A stretch of 64,000 bases of DNA from Halorussus salinus (GTDB taxonomy: Archaea; Halobacteriota; Halobacteria; Halobacteriales; Haladaptataceae), in contig NZ_SBIS02000007.1 of NCBI RefSeq assembly GCF_004765815.2, positions 186,001 through 250,000 of the forward strand, written 5' to 3'. Below are positions 33,649-42,892 of this stretch, in pieces (position 1 is the stretch's first letter; each line of letters opens with the position of its first letter). The notes under the pieces were generated by a model that worked only from the letters and a program-made list of their open reading frames with translations, was not told the origin of the DNA and did not search any database. A program made the position numbers and the translations under genes.

Positions 33649-34167
33649 TCACCGCGCGAACCGATGCACGACGAGGATGAGCGCCGCGGCGACGAGGGGC
33701 GGTGCGACGGCGTAGACGGCGGGCAGCGAGTAGAGGAACTCCACCGCGGGCGCGAGGAGCGCGGGCGGCGTCTCGCGCTGGTCGGTCGGTGCGGAGACGA
33801 GCAGCGAAGCGTACAGCGACAGGACGAACAGGTAGCCAGCGAGCGCGAGCGACACGTCGGCGCGGGCGCTCGCGGTGCCGCGGGAGTGTCGCCGCCCGGA
33901 CGAAACCACGGGCGCGACCAGCGCGACCAACAGGAGGACGCCGCCGACGATGAGGAACGCCCGCGAGAACGTTGCGAGTTCCGACCCGCCAGCGGTCTGG
34001 AGGACCCAGACCGGGAGCGCGAGGACGAGCAGGACCGCGAGCAACCCGCCCAGTAGCGCACTGACGAGGACGTAGGACTTGAGGAGTCGCGACTCGGTGT
34101 GGGCGAACGCGCTCCGAAACGCGCCGACGACGACGCTCCGGGACCCGTCGGCAGTCGAATCCGACAT
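33649..34167 (-). CDS. four-TM membrane protein, unknown function
   Basis: A 172-residue protein with four hydrophobic segments: YVLVSALLGGLLAVLLVLAL, FLIVGGVLLLVALVAPVVSS, SLALAGYLFVLSLYASLLVS and YAVAPPLVAAALILVVH. The N-terminus MSDSTADGSRSVVVGAFRSA starts at 34165-34167. No family recognised. Upstream, 34168-34417 is non-coding, with a GTTTAAGCAATC stretch that may be its promoter. Confidence 0.72.
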   Translation of the reverse strand: MSDSTADGSRSVVVGAFRSAFAHTESRLLKSYVLVSALLGGLLAVLLVLALPVWVLQTAGGSELATFSRAFLIVGGVLLLVALVAPVVSSGRRHSRGTASARADVSLALAGYLFVLSLYASLLVSAPTDQRETPPALLAPAVEFLYSLPAVYAVAPPLVAAALILVVHRFAR

Positions 34168-34417
34168 CGTTCGCCCCTTAGCAACGACCGCCAATAAGCC
34201 GTGCGATGCCGACAGCGGGGCGTTCGGGGGTCGGTGACCGCGAGCAGTCGGCGACCGACGACCGCAGGAGAGAACGATTAGGACGCCTTTCGGGAAGACA
34301 GGGGATTGCTTAAACGATTCAGCGATTTCCGAAACGGTCGTTACCGCGTCGCCCGCGACGCGTCGGGCGTCGAATCGCCGCATCACTCGTTGCGACTACG
34401 CCGCTCGCCCGCCCGCG

Positions 34418-35176
34418 CTACCCATCGCAAGTCCCGGTCCGGATTTCGACGGGTTCGTCAAGTTCGAGCGAGATGCGCTCGGCGGCGCTCGCGGACCCCG
34501 AGAGGAACTCCCAGTCGGTGATGGTCCCCTCGTAGTGGTCGCCGTAGAGCGCGGCGGCCTCGTTGAACGCCGGTTGGACGATCACGTCGAACTCGTCGCC
34601 GAGGCCGCGGAACGCGCCGCCGTCGGTGCCGGAGGTGCCCCACGTCCAGTCGACGCGGTGGTCGTCGCCGTCGGTGGCCCACTCGTCGTAGTTCGTCCCG
34701 GCGCGGTCGCCGGTCTCGGGGTCCGGGTAGTGGTCGTCCTTGACGACCCACTCGCCGTCGGTGGGGAGATTGTACAACTGAAACGTCACCGCACCGGCGT
34801 CGTCGTTGCCGACGCTCCCGTGGACGACGACGAGACTCGTCCCCTTCGGCCCCCGATAGAGGAGCAGAATGCTGGTCCGGTCGCGCTGGAGGTCTCGGGT
34901 CCCCGCGGAGGCGTAGGTGACGCTCCCGTCGCCGACCCCGCCGTTCTCGTCGGTCACGCGCTCGTCGGGCAAGTGGTACTCGTAGAACGTCTTGACCGGC
35001 AACCGACCCCGGAGCGGCCGAATCGGGACGCACTCCTCGGCCTGCTCGAGGAGATACCCCGACTCGTCCCGTCTCGCGCTCGCGCCCCGCGACGCGAGCG
35101 ACCCGAAACCGAATCCGGCACCGACGGCGGTCAACAGCGACCGCCGAGTCGTCGTCACGCTGGAGTTCCCGTCCAT
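34418..35176 (-). CDS. Tat-exported protein of unknown function
   Basis: A 252-residue protein whose N-terminus TTTRRSLLTAVGAGFGFGSL (8-27) is a Tat signal (RRSLL), followed by SLASRGASA as the likely cleavage region. The mature part is acidic and beta-rich, with LLYRGPKGTSLVVVHGSVGN and TWGTSGTDGGAFRGLGDEFD. No family recognised. It is probably secreted and folded before export, as usual in haloarchaea. Confidence 0.8.
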   Translation of the reverse strand: MDGNSSVTTTRRSLLTAVGAGFGFGSLASRGASARRDESGYLLEQAEECVPIRPLRGRLPVKTFYEYHLPDERVTDENGGVGDGSVTYASAGTRDLQRDRTSILLLYRGPKGTSLVVVHGSVGNDDAGAVTFQLYNLPTDGEWVVKDDHYPDPETGDRAGTNYDEWATDGDDHRVDWTWGTSGTDGGAFRGLGDEFDVIVQPAFNEAAALYGDHYEGTITDWEFLSGSASAAERISLELDEPVEIRTGTCDG

Positions 35177-35341
35177 GCTCTCGTTCGGCCACGAGAGCGG
35201 TGAATTTTGTTATCCGGTCGTTACGTCCGTTCCGGTCGGGCGGGAAAGTAATCCGTCCTGATAGGTCGGCACGAGCGGAGCGACTCGTCCCCCGAACGCG
35301 GGACCGGCCCACTTTTGGTCCGCGCCGTCGCCGTCTACGGT

Positions 35342-36634
35342 ATGCGCGTAGACCTCGGCAACGCACTGTCGGAAGTCGCCGACCCCGGACTCTCCCGCAC
35401 CGAACTCGACGAGTTGGACGAGCGAGTCGCCGACGCTCACGAGCGCATCGAACGCGGCATGGCGGACGCCGACCACGGCTACGCCGCCCTGAACCTCCCC
35501 GAGACCGCGGACCCCGACGCGATTCGGGCCGCGGTCGAACCCTTCGCCGACGCCGAGGCGGTCCTGACCGTCGGCATCGGCGGGTCGGCGCTCGGCGCGG
35601 CCACGCTGGCTCGCGGCCTCCCCTCCGACACCGACGCCTACTTCCTCGACAACGTGGACCCCGAACACGTCTCCCGACTCCTCGACTCGCTCCCCCTCGA
35701 CTCCACCGCGGTCAACGTCGTCTCGCGCTCGGGCACCACCGCCGAGACGCTGGCGAACTTCCTCGTCGTCCGCGACGAGATGGCCGACGCCGGTGTCGAT
35801 TGGACCGAGCGGACCTTCGTCACGACCGGCGACGAGGGCAACCTCCGCCGCCTCGCCGAGAAGGAAGGCTTGCCCGCCCTCGACGTGCCCGACGGGGTAC
35901 CCGGCCGGTTCTCGGTCCTCTCGACGGTCGGACTGGCCTGCGCCGCCATTCAGGGACACGACCTCGACGCGATTCTGGCGGGAGCCAGCGACGAGGCCGA
36001 CCGCCTCGCCGGGTCGCTGTACGACTCGCCAGCCTACGCCTACGGCGCAGTCTCCTACGCCCTCGAAGAGCGCGGCGCGGCGGTCAACGCGATGATGCCC
36101 TACGCCGAATCGCTGGAGACGTTCGCCGAGTGGTTCGCCCAGTTGTGGGCCGAGAGCCTCGGGAAGGACGGCCGCGGCCAGACCCCCGCTCGCGCGCTCG
36201 GCGCGACCGACCAGCACTCCCAACTCCAACTCTACCGTGCCGGTCCCCACGACAAGATGGTGACGCTCGTGCGCCCGGAGAACTACGAGGACCGCGCGAT
36301 TCCGACGACGGACCTCGACGGCCTCTCGTATCTCGGTGGCTCCACCCTCGGCGACCTGCTGGACGCGGAGTTCGAGGCGACCGAAGCCAGCCTCGCGGCC
36401 GCGGGTCAGCCGAACGTCCGGGTCGAAATCGACCGCGTGGACGAACGCAGTCTCGGCGAACTCCTCTACGGCATGGAAGCCGCCTGCGTCCTCTACGGCG
36501 AACTCGCCGACGTTTCGACGTTCACCCAACCCGCGGTCGAGTGGGGCAAAAGGGCCGCCCGCGGACTGCTGGGCGGCGGCGACTTCGAGGAGGCCGACGC
36601 CGTGGCCGAGAAGACGACGCTGACCGTCGAGTAG
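35342..36634 (+). CDS. pgi: glucose-6-phosphate isomerase
   Basis: A 430-residue PGI that interconverts glucose-6-phosphate and fructose-6-phosphate, supplying the GlmS substrate or gluconeogenesis. It carries VLTVGIGGSALGAATLARGL and the SIS-type sugar-phosphate site VVSRSGTTAETLANFLVV. The signature residues of the PGI active site follow in LWAESLGKDGRGQTPARALG and DQHSQLQLYRAGPHDKMVTL (His). The ATG at 35342 follows an ACTTTTGG box; the extra nine upstream codons are unlikely to be used. Confidence 0.95.
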   Translation: MRVDLGNALSEVADPGLSRTELDELDERVADAHERIERGMADADHGYAALNLPETADPDAIRAAVEPFADAEAVLTVGIGGSALGAATLARGLPSDTDAYFLDNVDPEHVSRLLDSLPLDSTAVNVVSRSGTTAETLANFLVVRDEMADAGVDWTERTFVTTGDEGNLRRLAEKEGLPALDVPDGVPGRFSVLSTVGLACAAIQGHDLDAILAGASDEADRLAGSLYDSPAYAYGAVSYALEERGAAVNAMMPYAESLETFAEWFAQLWAESLGKDGRGQTPARALGATDQHSQLQLYRAGPHDKMVTLVRPENYEDRAIPTTDLDGLSYLGGSTLGDLLDAEFEATEASLAAAGQPNVRVEIDRVDERSLGELLYGMEAACVLYGELADVSTFTQPAVEWGKRAARGLLGGGDFEEADAVAEKTTLTVE

Positions 36635-36715
36635 GTGGCTTCTGTCGAAGGTGTCGGTCGGGAAAAGAACAGAACGTTTTTGACAACAGTCTAACTACAC
36701 TCGGGGGAACGTATC

Positions 36716-37630
36716 ATGTCCGACACGACCCTCCACCGGCAGGTACTCGTCGCCGCGCTGGTTCTCCTCGCGGGCGTCGCAGGCGTGGCCACGGGCACAC
36801 CCGTGACGGTAGACGACACATCGCCGCCAGTACAGAAGATCGACACAGCAGTCGCACAGACCGACACGACGAACGAGAGCCAGAATCTCACGGCGACCGT
36901 CGTCCACGACGAGAATCATCTTGAACTCAGTCCGACTCGCGGACAGAACGTCAGCATCCGAACGAACGCGGCCGCCGGAACGAAGCTCACGGTCGAGTTG
37001 CGCGAAAACGGCATGTTCACTGACCAGTACGACGCGATGGTCTCGGAAAACGGGACGGCGACGCTGAGTCTCGACCTCCGCTCGCTCGAACCGGGCACCA
37101 ACGTATCGCTCGTCGTTCGCCACGGACAACAGACTCTCACGAAAGCGAGCGGTATCGTCACCGAACTGTCGGTGACGTTCGTCCACGAGGGCGACCGACT
37201 CGTCGTTCAGCAGGCGACTGACCGGACGATTCGCGTCGAAACGAACGCCGGTGTAGGGACGAACCTGACCATCGAAGCGAAATCCGGCGGAGAGTTCCTC
37301 AAAGCCAGCGGCGTGACCGTCGCCGAAGACGGCATGGCGACCGGGACGTTCGACTTCGACGACGTAACGTCTGGCACCGAATTCACCGTCAGCGTTCGAG
37401 ACGGCAGTCGAACACTCGCCGAGACCGACGGCGTGATTCTGAACGAGTCGGCGATGGTGACCGAGACGACGGATGCCCCGACCGAGACGACCACTGACGA
37501 TACGGAGACGACCGCCGACGAAACCGGAACGACGACCGGTGGCGACAGCGAGTCCGGCGTCCCCGGATTCGGCGTCCCGGTCGCGCTCCTCGCGCTGGTC
37601 GCTGGCGTCGCGCTCGCGCGACGCGGCTGA
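36716..37630 (+). CDS. PGF-CTERM surface protein
   Basis: A 304-residue exported protein. It has an N-terminal signal helix (QVLVAALVLLAGVAGVATG), Ser/Thr/Asn-rich beta domains with several N-glycosylation sequons (NESQN, NLTA, NVS, NGT), and an acidic Thr-rich linker at about 250-280. The C-terminus reads VPGFGVPVALLALVAGVALA then RRG, the PGF-CTERM signal. In haloarchaea archaeosortase A replaces such a tail with a lipid anchor. The repeated LxVELRENG and LTIEAKSGGEF units look like tandem beta-sandwich domains, as in BGTF-type surface proteins. Its job is unknown. Confidence 0.88.
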   Translation: MSDTTLHRQVLVAALVLLAGVAGVATGTPVTVDDTSPPVQKIDTAVAQTDTTNESQNLTATVVHDENHLELSPTRGQNVSIRTNAAAGTKLTVELRENGMFTDQYDAMVSENGTATLSLDLRSLEPGTNVSLVVRHGQQTLTKASGIVTELSVTFVHEGDRLVVQQATDRTIRVETNAGVGTNLTIEAKSGGEFLKASGVTVAEDGMATGTFDFDDVTSGTEFTVSVRDGSRTLAETDGVILNESAMVTETTDAPTETTTDDTETTADETGTTTGGDSESGVPGFGVPVALLALVAGVALARRG

Positions 37631-37700
37631 CCGGCGACTCGCCGCCGTTTCTCGCCGCTAAACACAGGGACTTTAGCACGGCAACCCTTTCTTTCGAGGC

Positions 37701-38486
37701 ATGGAAGACCGTTCTACCGCGAGTTTGGGTGACGGCCGAGGAGACCCCTTCTCGCTCCGACAGGCCGCCAAAGCGGTCAGTTGGAGTCTCGCAGTCGGCT
37801 ACGCCGGACTGTTCGCCATCGCGATTTGGGGGAGTCTCCTCGCGAGCATCGCCGGGGGACTGGTCCCCGGCGGAATCGGTAGCACGATGGAACTCGCGCT
37901 CGGTGCGGTCGCGCTCGGGTTCGGAACTGGGACGGTCGCGCTGCTGTACTTCCAGTGGACCGACAAGCCCCTCTCGTATCTCGACTTCCGGATGCCCACC
38001 CTGCGCGACGCGGGCTACGTGGTCGGCGGCGTCGTCGCGCTGTTCGCGCTCCAGATGCTCGTGAGCGTCGTCTTCACCGCCATCGGCGTCGATGTCGCGA
38101 GCCACAACATCGAGCAGACCGCGAGGAGCGGCGACCCCACCGTCCTCCTATTGATGATTCCGGCGTCGTGGCTCCTCATCGGTCCCGGCGAGGAGTTGCT
38201 CTACCGCAACATCATCCAGAAGGACCTCTACGAGACGTTCGGCGGTCGGGGCGCGGTGCTGGTCGGGAGCGTGGCGTTCTCGCTGGCGCACATCCCGGCG
38301 TATGCGGCCGGAGCGACGAGCATCGCGGCGCTCGCCAGCACGCTCGCGGTCATCCTCGGCCTCTCGCTGATACTCGGCGCGACGTATCTCGCCACCGGGA
38401 ACGTGACCGTCCCGACGCTGATTCACGGGACGTTCGACGCCGTCGTCTTCGGCGCGATGTACCTCCAACTGACCGGCGGCGCGTGA
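37701..38486 (+). CDS. CPBP-family intramembrane metalloprotease
   Basis: A 261-residue membrane protein of the CPBP (Rce1-like) family with about seven to eight membrane segments. Motif 1 is GPGEELLYRNII (Glu164, Glu165, Arg169), motif 2 is FSLAHI (His197) and motif 3 is LIHGTFDAVVFG (second His). The site probably performs glutamate-dependent peptide cleavage in the membrane. A TATA-like GACTTTAGCAC is about 28 bases upstream and GAGG just before the ATG. The substrate is unknown. Confidence 0.9.
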   Translation: MEDRSTASLGDGRGDPFSLRQAAKAVSWSLAVGYAGLFAIAIWGSLLASIAGGLVPGGIGSTMELALGAVALGFGTGTVALLYFQWTDKPLSYLDFRMPTLRDAGYVVGGVVALFALQMLVSVVFTAIGVDVASHNIEQTARSGDPTVLLLMIPASWLLIGPGEELLYRNIIQKDLYETFGGRGAVLVGSVAFSLAHIPAYAAGATSIAALASTLAVILGLSLILGATYLATGNVTVPTLIHGTFDAVVFGAMYLQLTGGA

Positions 38487-38600
38487 CCGAGCGCACAGGG
38501 CGTTGGACTCCCGAAACCCGGCAGGTCTGTCGGGCGTCCGCCTCGCGTCCGCCCTCCGTCTGACGTAGCTTTAACAACTCCAAACACTTTTGAAAAGTTC

Positions 38601-38744
38601 ATGGAGCGTCGGTATTCGGTGAACTTCGAACGGGAACGGGCCAAGCGCATCGAGACGCTGGCCCGCGAGTACGACCTGACGACCCAAGAAGTCCTCCAGC
38701 AACTCGTCGAGGTCGGTCTCGAAGAGATAGAGACCGAGGAGTGA
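38601..38744 (+). CDS. small CopG/ribbon-helix-helix-like protein
   Basis: A 47-residue frame, MERRYSVNFERERAKRIETL continuing to a C-terminal LVEVGLEEIETEE. It has an opening beta strand (YSVNFE) and two amphipathic helices (RAKRIETLAREYD; TQEVLQQLVEVGLE), the pattern of ribbon-helix-helix DNA-binding proteins. CTTTAACAAC about 28 bases before the ATG is a good TATA box for a leaderless message. Codon use matches the neighbours. The target or partner is unknown; it lies between the CPBP gene and convergent nob1. Confidence 0.72.
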   Translation: MERRYSVNFERERAKRIETLAREYDLTTQEVLQQLVEVGLEEIETEE

Positions 38745-38817
38745 CTACCACGGTAGCGCGTCGCCTCGACCGGCGAGGAGCGCGCGAGAAGACGGTCGGC
38801 CGCTCCGGGGAACGCGG

Positions 38818-39282
38818 TCAGGCGTTCGAGGGGTTCTTGCGCGTAAGTTCGCTCCCGCAGATGGGACATCGGTCCTTGTTCTCGTCGAACTCACGGCCGC
38901 ACCCTTGACACTGGAACTTCCAGTCGCGCTGTTCGGCGATGCCGTCTTGAGCGATGACCTCGACGCTCACGTCCATGTGTTCGGCGACGTTCTGCATCGC
39001 GTAGTCGTCGGTGACGAGTCTGGCGTCGAGTTCGAAGGCGGCCGCGACGAGCCGAACGTCGGTGTTCGATAGCTCGTCCAAGTCGCCCGTCTCTCCGGCG
39101 GCCCGACGGACCCGCTCTACCGCGCCGTCCTGCGGGATGTGGATGTGCATCCCCGACCCCTCCATGGCGTCGAAGCGATAGGCGCTCTCGTCTTCGAGCT
39201 CCTCGCGGACCATCGGGATGGTCGCGATGTCTTCTGTCGTGTGATACTCGTTGATGAAGGCTGAGGCGTCTAGAACGTACAT
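38818..39282 (-). CDS. nob1: rRNA-maturation endonuclease Nob1
   Basis: A 154-residue Nob1: a PIN domain (YVLDASAFINEY with Asp5; NTDVRLVAAAFELDARLVTD with the other acidic residues) followed by a zinc ribbon CQGCGREFDENKDRCPICG. It cleaves the pre-16S rRNA at the 3' end of mature 16S. The ATG follows the stop of the PRC-barrel gene with no spacer, so the two are translated from one message. Confidence 0.94.
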   Translation of the reverse strand: MYVLDASAFINEYHTTEDIATIPMVREELEDESAYRFDAMEGSGMHIHIPQDGAVERVRRAAGETGDLDELSNTDVRLVAAAFELDARLVTDDYAMQNVAEHMDVSVEVIAQDGIAEQRDWKFQCQGCGREFDENKDRCPICGSELTRKNPSNA

Positions 39283-39528
39283 TTACCGCTGAACGACGAT
39301 GTAATCTTTTACCGCCTGCACTCGTTGCACGGGGACTTGGAATCGACCCGCTTCGTCGGAGTCGAACGCCACCGCGGTGTTGTCCAACTGTTCGTCCGGT
39401 TCGACGAGGAGGTCGGCGAGCTCGCCCGTCTTGAGGTCCATGGTGATGTTGTACAGCATACCGAGTTCTGTCCCGTCTGACCCCATGACGGCTTTCCCCG
39501 AGAGGTTTTCGGCGAGGATTTCCGACAT
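39283..39528 (-). CDS. PRC-barrel domain protein
   Basis: An 81-residue single PRC-barrel: LSGKAVMGSDGTELGMLYNI, then TGELADLLVEPDE and FQVPVQRVQAVKDYIVV. The family includes the RimM C-terminal domain (16S processing) and small archaeal stand-alone barrels. It is first in a two-gene operon with nob1, so a part in small-subunit assembly is plausible (inference). Confidence 0.9.
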   Translation of the reverse strand: MSEILAENLSGKAVMGSDGTELGMLYNITMDLKTGELADLLVEPDEQLDNTAVAFDSDEAGRFQVPVQRVQAVKDYIVVQR

Positions 39529-39639
39529 ACGGGGGGTTACTGAACGCTCCTACATAAAGGGTAGGGGGAGGATCGACTCGGGGGTGACACCGGAGCGATA
39601 CCGGCGGTGGACTCGCCGACGGCGAGGAGTCGCGCTCGC

Positions 39640-39698
39640 AAAAGTTAAATGCCGTGCGAAGTACTTCACGAGTAAGAAACCTTCTTTCCCCGGTGGTA
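39640..39698 (+). promoter_or_regulatory. promoter and ribosome-binding site of aIF5B
   Basis: AAAAGTTAAATG at 39638-39649 is TATA-like and lies 54-65 bases before the ATG, leaving a short leader. GGTGGT (39692-39697) just before the ATG at 39703 is a Shine-Dalgarno sequence complementary to 16S rRNA. This gene therefore appears to use a leadered transcript, unlike many neighbours. Confidence 0.5.
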
Positions 39699-39702
39699 GC
39701 TT

Positions 39703-41505
39703 ATGCCTGACACTGATACACGCGACGGCGGACACGGTTTGCGCACCCCAATCGTAGCAGTACTGGGACACGTAGACCACGGCAAGACCAGTCTACTGGA
39801 CAAGATTCGCGGCTCGACCGTCATCGAAGGCGAGGCGGGCGCGATCACCCAGCACATCGGGGCGACCGCGATTCCGCTCGATGTCGTGTCGAAGGTCGCC
39901 GGGAGCCTCATCGACCCGAGCGACTTCGACCTGCCGGGCTTGCTGTTTATCGACACGCCGGGCCACCACTCGTTTACAACCCTGCGGTCGCGCGGCGGCG
40001 CGCTGGCCGACATCGCTATCCTCGTCGTGGACGTGAACGACGGCTTCCAGCCCCAGACCCTCGAAGCTATCAACATCCTCAAGCAGTCCCAGACGCCGTT
40101 CGTCGTCGCCGCGAACAAGATAGACACGGTTCCGGGGTGGAAACCGAACGAGGACGCCCCCATCCAGCAGACCAAAGAGGCCCAGAGCGACCGGGCGAGT
40201 TCGATGCTGGACGAGAAACTCTACGAGATTATCGGGGAGTTGAGCGACGAGGGCTTCTCGGCGGACATGTACTGGCGCGTGCAGGACTTCCGGGGGAACA
40301 TCGGCGTCGTGCCGGTCAGCGCGGAGACCGGCGAGGGGGTTCCCGACCTGCTGACCGTCCTGATGGGACTGGCCCAGCGGTACATGAAAGAGGACATGGC
40401 CATCGACGTGACCGGGCCGGGCGCTGGCACCGTCCTCGAAGTCAAAGAGGAGAAAGGCTTCGGGACGACCCTCGACGTGGTGCTGTACGACGGCACCATC
40501 CGGGAGGACGAGACCATCGTCGTCGGCGGGATGGACGAACCCATCGTGACCGACGTGCGCGCCATCCTGAAACCGCGACCGCTCGCCGAGATTCGGACCG
40601 AGGACCGTTTCGAGAAAGTAGACGAGATAGCGGCCGCGTCCGGGGTCAAAATCGCCGCGCCGGAACTCGACAGAGCGATGGCGGGCGCGCCGGTCCGGGT
40701 CGTTCGGGACCGCGACATCGACGAGGTAATCGCGGAGGTCCGGGCCGAACTCTCCGAAATCGAGGTCGAGACCCAAGAGCAGGGCCTCGTCGTGAAGGCC
40801 GACACCCTCGGGAGTCTGGAGGCCATCGCCAACGCGATGGACGAGGCCGAGATTCCCATCATGCGCGCCGAAGTCGGCGACGTGGCTCCGCGCGACATCA
40901 GCGTCGCCTCGACCGCCGACGAGGACAAGCACAAGACGATTCTCGCGTTCAACGTGGACGTGCTGGCCGACGCCGAGCGCAAGGCCGAGGAGAGCGACGT
41001 GAAACTCTTCGAGAGTGGCGTCATCTATCGACTCATCGAGGAGTACGAGGAGTACGTCGAGGAGTTGGAGCGCGCCCAGCAGGAGACCGTCCTCGACAAC
41101 ATCACCCGGCCCTCGCGGTTCCAGATTCTACAGGACCACACCTTCCGGCAGAACGACCCCGCCGTGGTCGGCGTCGAGATTATGGCGGGCACCGTCAAGA
41201 AGAACAGCAACGTCGTGAAGTTCGACGGCAACGACCCGACGCGGGTCGGCCAACTGAAGGGGATTCAAGAGCAGGGCGAGGACGTGGACGAGGCCCGGAG
41301 CGGCAACCGCGTCAGCGTCGCCATCGACGGGCCGACGGTCGGCCGCCAGATAGAAGAGGGCGACGAACTCTGGATAGAGGTCCCCGAGAAGCACGCCAAG
41401 ATTCTCGAACAGGAGTTGGCCGACGACATCCCGGTGGACGAACTCGAAGCCCTCCAGATGTACCTCGACAAACAGCGCAAGCGCGACCCCTTCTGGGGGA
41501 AGTAG
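39703..41505 (+). CDS. infB: translation initiation factor aIF5B (IF-2 homolog)
   Basis: A 600-residue archaeal IF5B/IF-2 GTPase that promotes subunit joining during initiation. It has G1 GHVDHGKTS (22-30), G3 DTPGHHS, G4 NKID, then the beta-barrel domain II, domain III ([20 protein letters not shown]) and the C-terminal barrel. The length is typical for archaea, without a long N-terminal extension. Confidence 0.97.
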   Translation: MPDTDTRDGGHGLRTPIVAVLGHVDHGKTSLLDKIRGSTVIEGEAGAITQHIGATAIPLDVVSKVAGSLIDPSDFDLPGLLFIDTPGHHSFTTLRSRGGALADIAILVVDVNDGFQPQTLEAINILKQSQTPFVVAANKIDTVPGWKPNEDAPIQQTKEAQSDRASSMLDEKLYEIIGELSDEGFSADMYWRVQDFRGNIGVVPVSAETGEGVPDLLTVLMGLAQRYMKEDMAIDVTGPGAGTVLEVKEEKGFGTTLDVVLYDGTIREDETIVVGGMDEPIVTDVRAILKPRPLAEIRTEDRFEKVDEIAAASGVKIAAPELDRAMAGAPVRVVRDRDIDEVIAEVRAELSEIEVETQEQGLVVKADTLGSLEAIANAMDEAEIPIMRAEVGDVAPRDISVASTADEDKHKTILAFNVDVLADAERKAEESDVKLFESGVIYRLIEEYEEYVEELERAQQETVLDNITRPSRFQILQDHTFRQNDPAVVGVEIMAGTVKKNSNVVKFDGNDPTRVGQLKGIQEQGEDVDEARSGNRVSVAIDGPTVGRQIEEGDELWIEVPEKHAKILEQELADDIPVDELEALQMYLDKQRKRDPFWGK

Positions 41506-41834
41506 CGACTCCCACGACGAACAGCCGATACCGTTCCGGGGTCGTCGTTCACGGTTCGCCGACCGCGAGCGACCGCCGCTACGGTCGCCGAGTTCGAATT
41601 TTCCCGCACGACACCTTGTTCTTCTAAGATTTATAGTGGGTTGTTCTTAATGGCACGCTCGAATCACCATTGTTTATTCATCGATCTCCTTCGTTTACTA
41701 CGGTCGTTAAAATAATCTCCAACACATCGTATTTTCTCCAGTAGAAGGCTTCTCCCGCGGTTTTAAACGGTCTGAATCCCGAAAACGGGGGCGGCCATTG
41801 AAGTGGCATCCGTCGATGAGCGCCGGGTGGAGCA
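41506..41834. other. non-coding 329-bp gap, AT-rich in its centre
   Basis: From 41625 to 41770 the sequence is markedly AT-rich for this genome, with TATA-like and T-run segments (AGATTTATAGT; GTTAAAATAATC; GTTTTAAACGG) but no convincing gene. Small minus-strand frames here lack coding character. It probably holds the aIF5B terminator and the promoter of the 41835 gene. Confidence 0.5.
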
Positions 41835-42791
41835 ATGACCGAACGCGATACGACGCGACGACGGTTCCTGAAGGCATCGGCCGCGACGGTCGCAACCGCC
41901 GCTCTCCCCGCGACGGCGACTGCCGCCGAATCGGGGTGGACGGTCGCGGAGACACCCACCGGAAACACCCTCTACGACGCGGAGTACGCTGCCGACGGGG
42001 CCTACGCAGTCGGCGCTGGCGGCGTCGGCCTCGAACGTACCAGCGAGGGCTGGAAGAAAATCTTCGACGGCGGCGTCACGGGGAACGGCAACTCGCTGTA
42101 CGGCGCGGACGTGACCGACGACGGAGAACGCGTCTGGTTCGTCGGGTCGTCGGGCGCGGTCGGCGAGTACGACGTGACGACGGGCACGCTCTACAACCAC
42201 TCCAAGCCCGTCGGCAGCACGAACAACTTCAACGACGTGTCCGTGACGGGGCAGGCTGGCGAGGCCAACGTCTACGTCGCGGGCGACTCGGGCAAAATCT
42301 TCTACAGCTTCGAGAACGGCGCGTCCCAGACGTGGGACTACGTGACGCCCGGTAGCGGGGCCGGTCTCTCGGCCATCGACTTCCACGACGCGAGGTCGGG
42401 TCACGTCGTGGACACCAACCAGAAGGTGTTCCAGACCACCGACGGCGTCTCCTACACCAACATCGGCATCGCCAACGCCAACGTCAACTTCTACGGCGTG
42501 GACAGCGACGCCACCGACGACGTGTGGGTCTCGGGCGGCGGCGGCATGGTCTTCCACTGGGACGGCGCGAACTGGACGCCGACCGACCTCGGCGACGCTG
42601 GCCTGCGCGACATCGAAGTCACCGACGACGACGCCGAAGCCCTCACCGTCGGCGGCGGCGGCAAGGTCTTCGACCTATCGGCGGGCAAGTGGACCCAAGA
42701 CGCCACGCCGACCGGCCAGAACCTGAAGGCGGTCGTCCGCGGCGACGTGAACGTCGCGGTCGGCGCGGGCGGGACCATCGTCGAGAACTGA
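41835..42791 (+). CDS. Tat-exported beta-propeller (YCF48/BNR-like) protein
   Basis: A 318-residue protein with a Tat signal, TRRRFLKASAATVATAALPA, and an A-x-A cleavage site near residue 34. The mature chain is a series of about 40-residue blades ending in G-x-x-G-x-V motifs (AVGAGGVGLERTSEGW, FVGSSGAVGEYD, YVAGDSGKIFYSFE, WVSGGGGMVFHWDG, TVGGGGKVFDLS, AVGAGGTIVEN), the pattern of YCF48-like or BNR propellers. It probably sits outside the cell and binds a partner; no catalytic residues are apparent. GGGTGGAG precedes the ATG. Confidence 0.85.
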   Translation: MTERDTTRRRFLKASAATVATAALPATATAAESGWTVAETPTGNTLYDAEYAADGAYAVGAGGVGLERTSEGWKKIFDGGVTGNGNSLYGADVTDDGERVWFVGSSGAVGEYDVTTGTLYNHSKPVGSTNNFNDVSVTGQAGEANVYVAGDSGKIFYSFENGASQTWDYVTPGSGAGLSAIDFHDARSGHVVDTNQKVFQTTDGVSYTNIGIANANVNFYGVDSDATDDVWVSGGGGMVFHWDGANWTPTDLGDAGLRDIEVTDDDAEALTVGGGGKVFDLSAGKWTQDATPTGQNLKAVVRGDVNVAVGAGGTIVEN

Positions 42792-42879
42792 CTTCGGCAC
42801 CGTTTGCTCTCCGGGGACTCGACGCGTCTTCTACCACCGACCAATAATTTTTATTTTTATCCGGGCGTAGTGGCCTACT

Positions 42880-42888
42880 GGAAGGTGA
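42880..42888 (+). promoter_or_regulatory. Shine-Dalgarno sequence of the 42893 gene
   Basis: GGAAGGTGA lies four bases before the ATG at 42893. A T-rich box (AATTTTTATTTTTATCC, about 42845-42861) lies 32-48 bases upstream of the start. Together they support this short gene. Confidence 0.5.
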
Positions 42889-42892
42889 TTCC

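Noticed and set aside
33090-34184. Extended 364-residue frame around the DUF5812 gene
   Set aside because: The upstream part is Ser/Arg-rich shadow of the four-TM gene. DUF5812 begins at 33563.
38148-38583. Minus-strand frames opposite the CPBP gene
   Set aside because: Arg/Asp-rich shadows without domains. The plus-strand CPBP motifs are clear.
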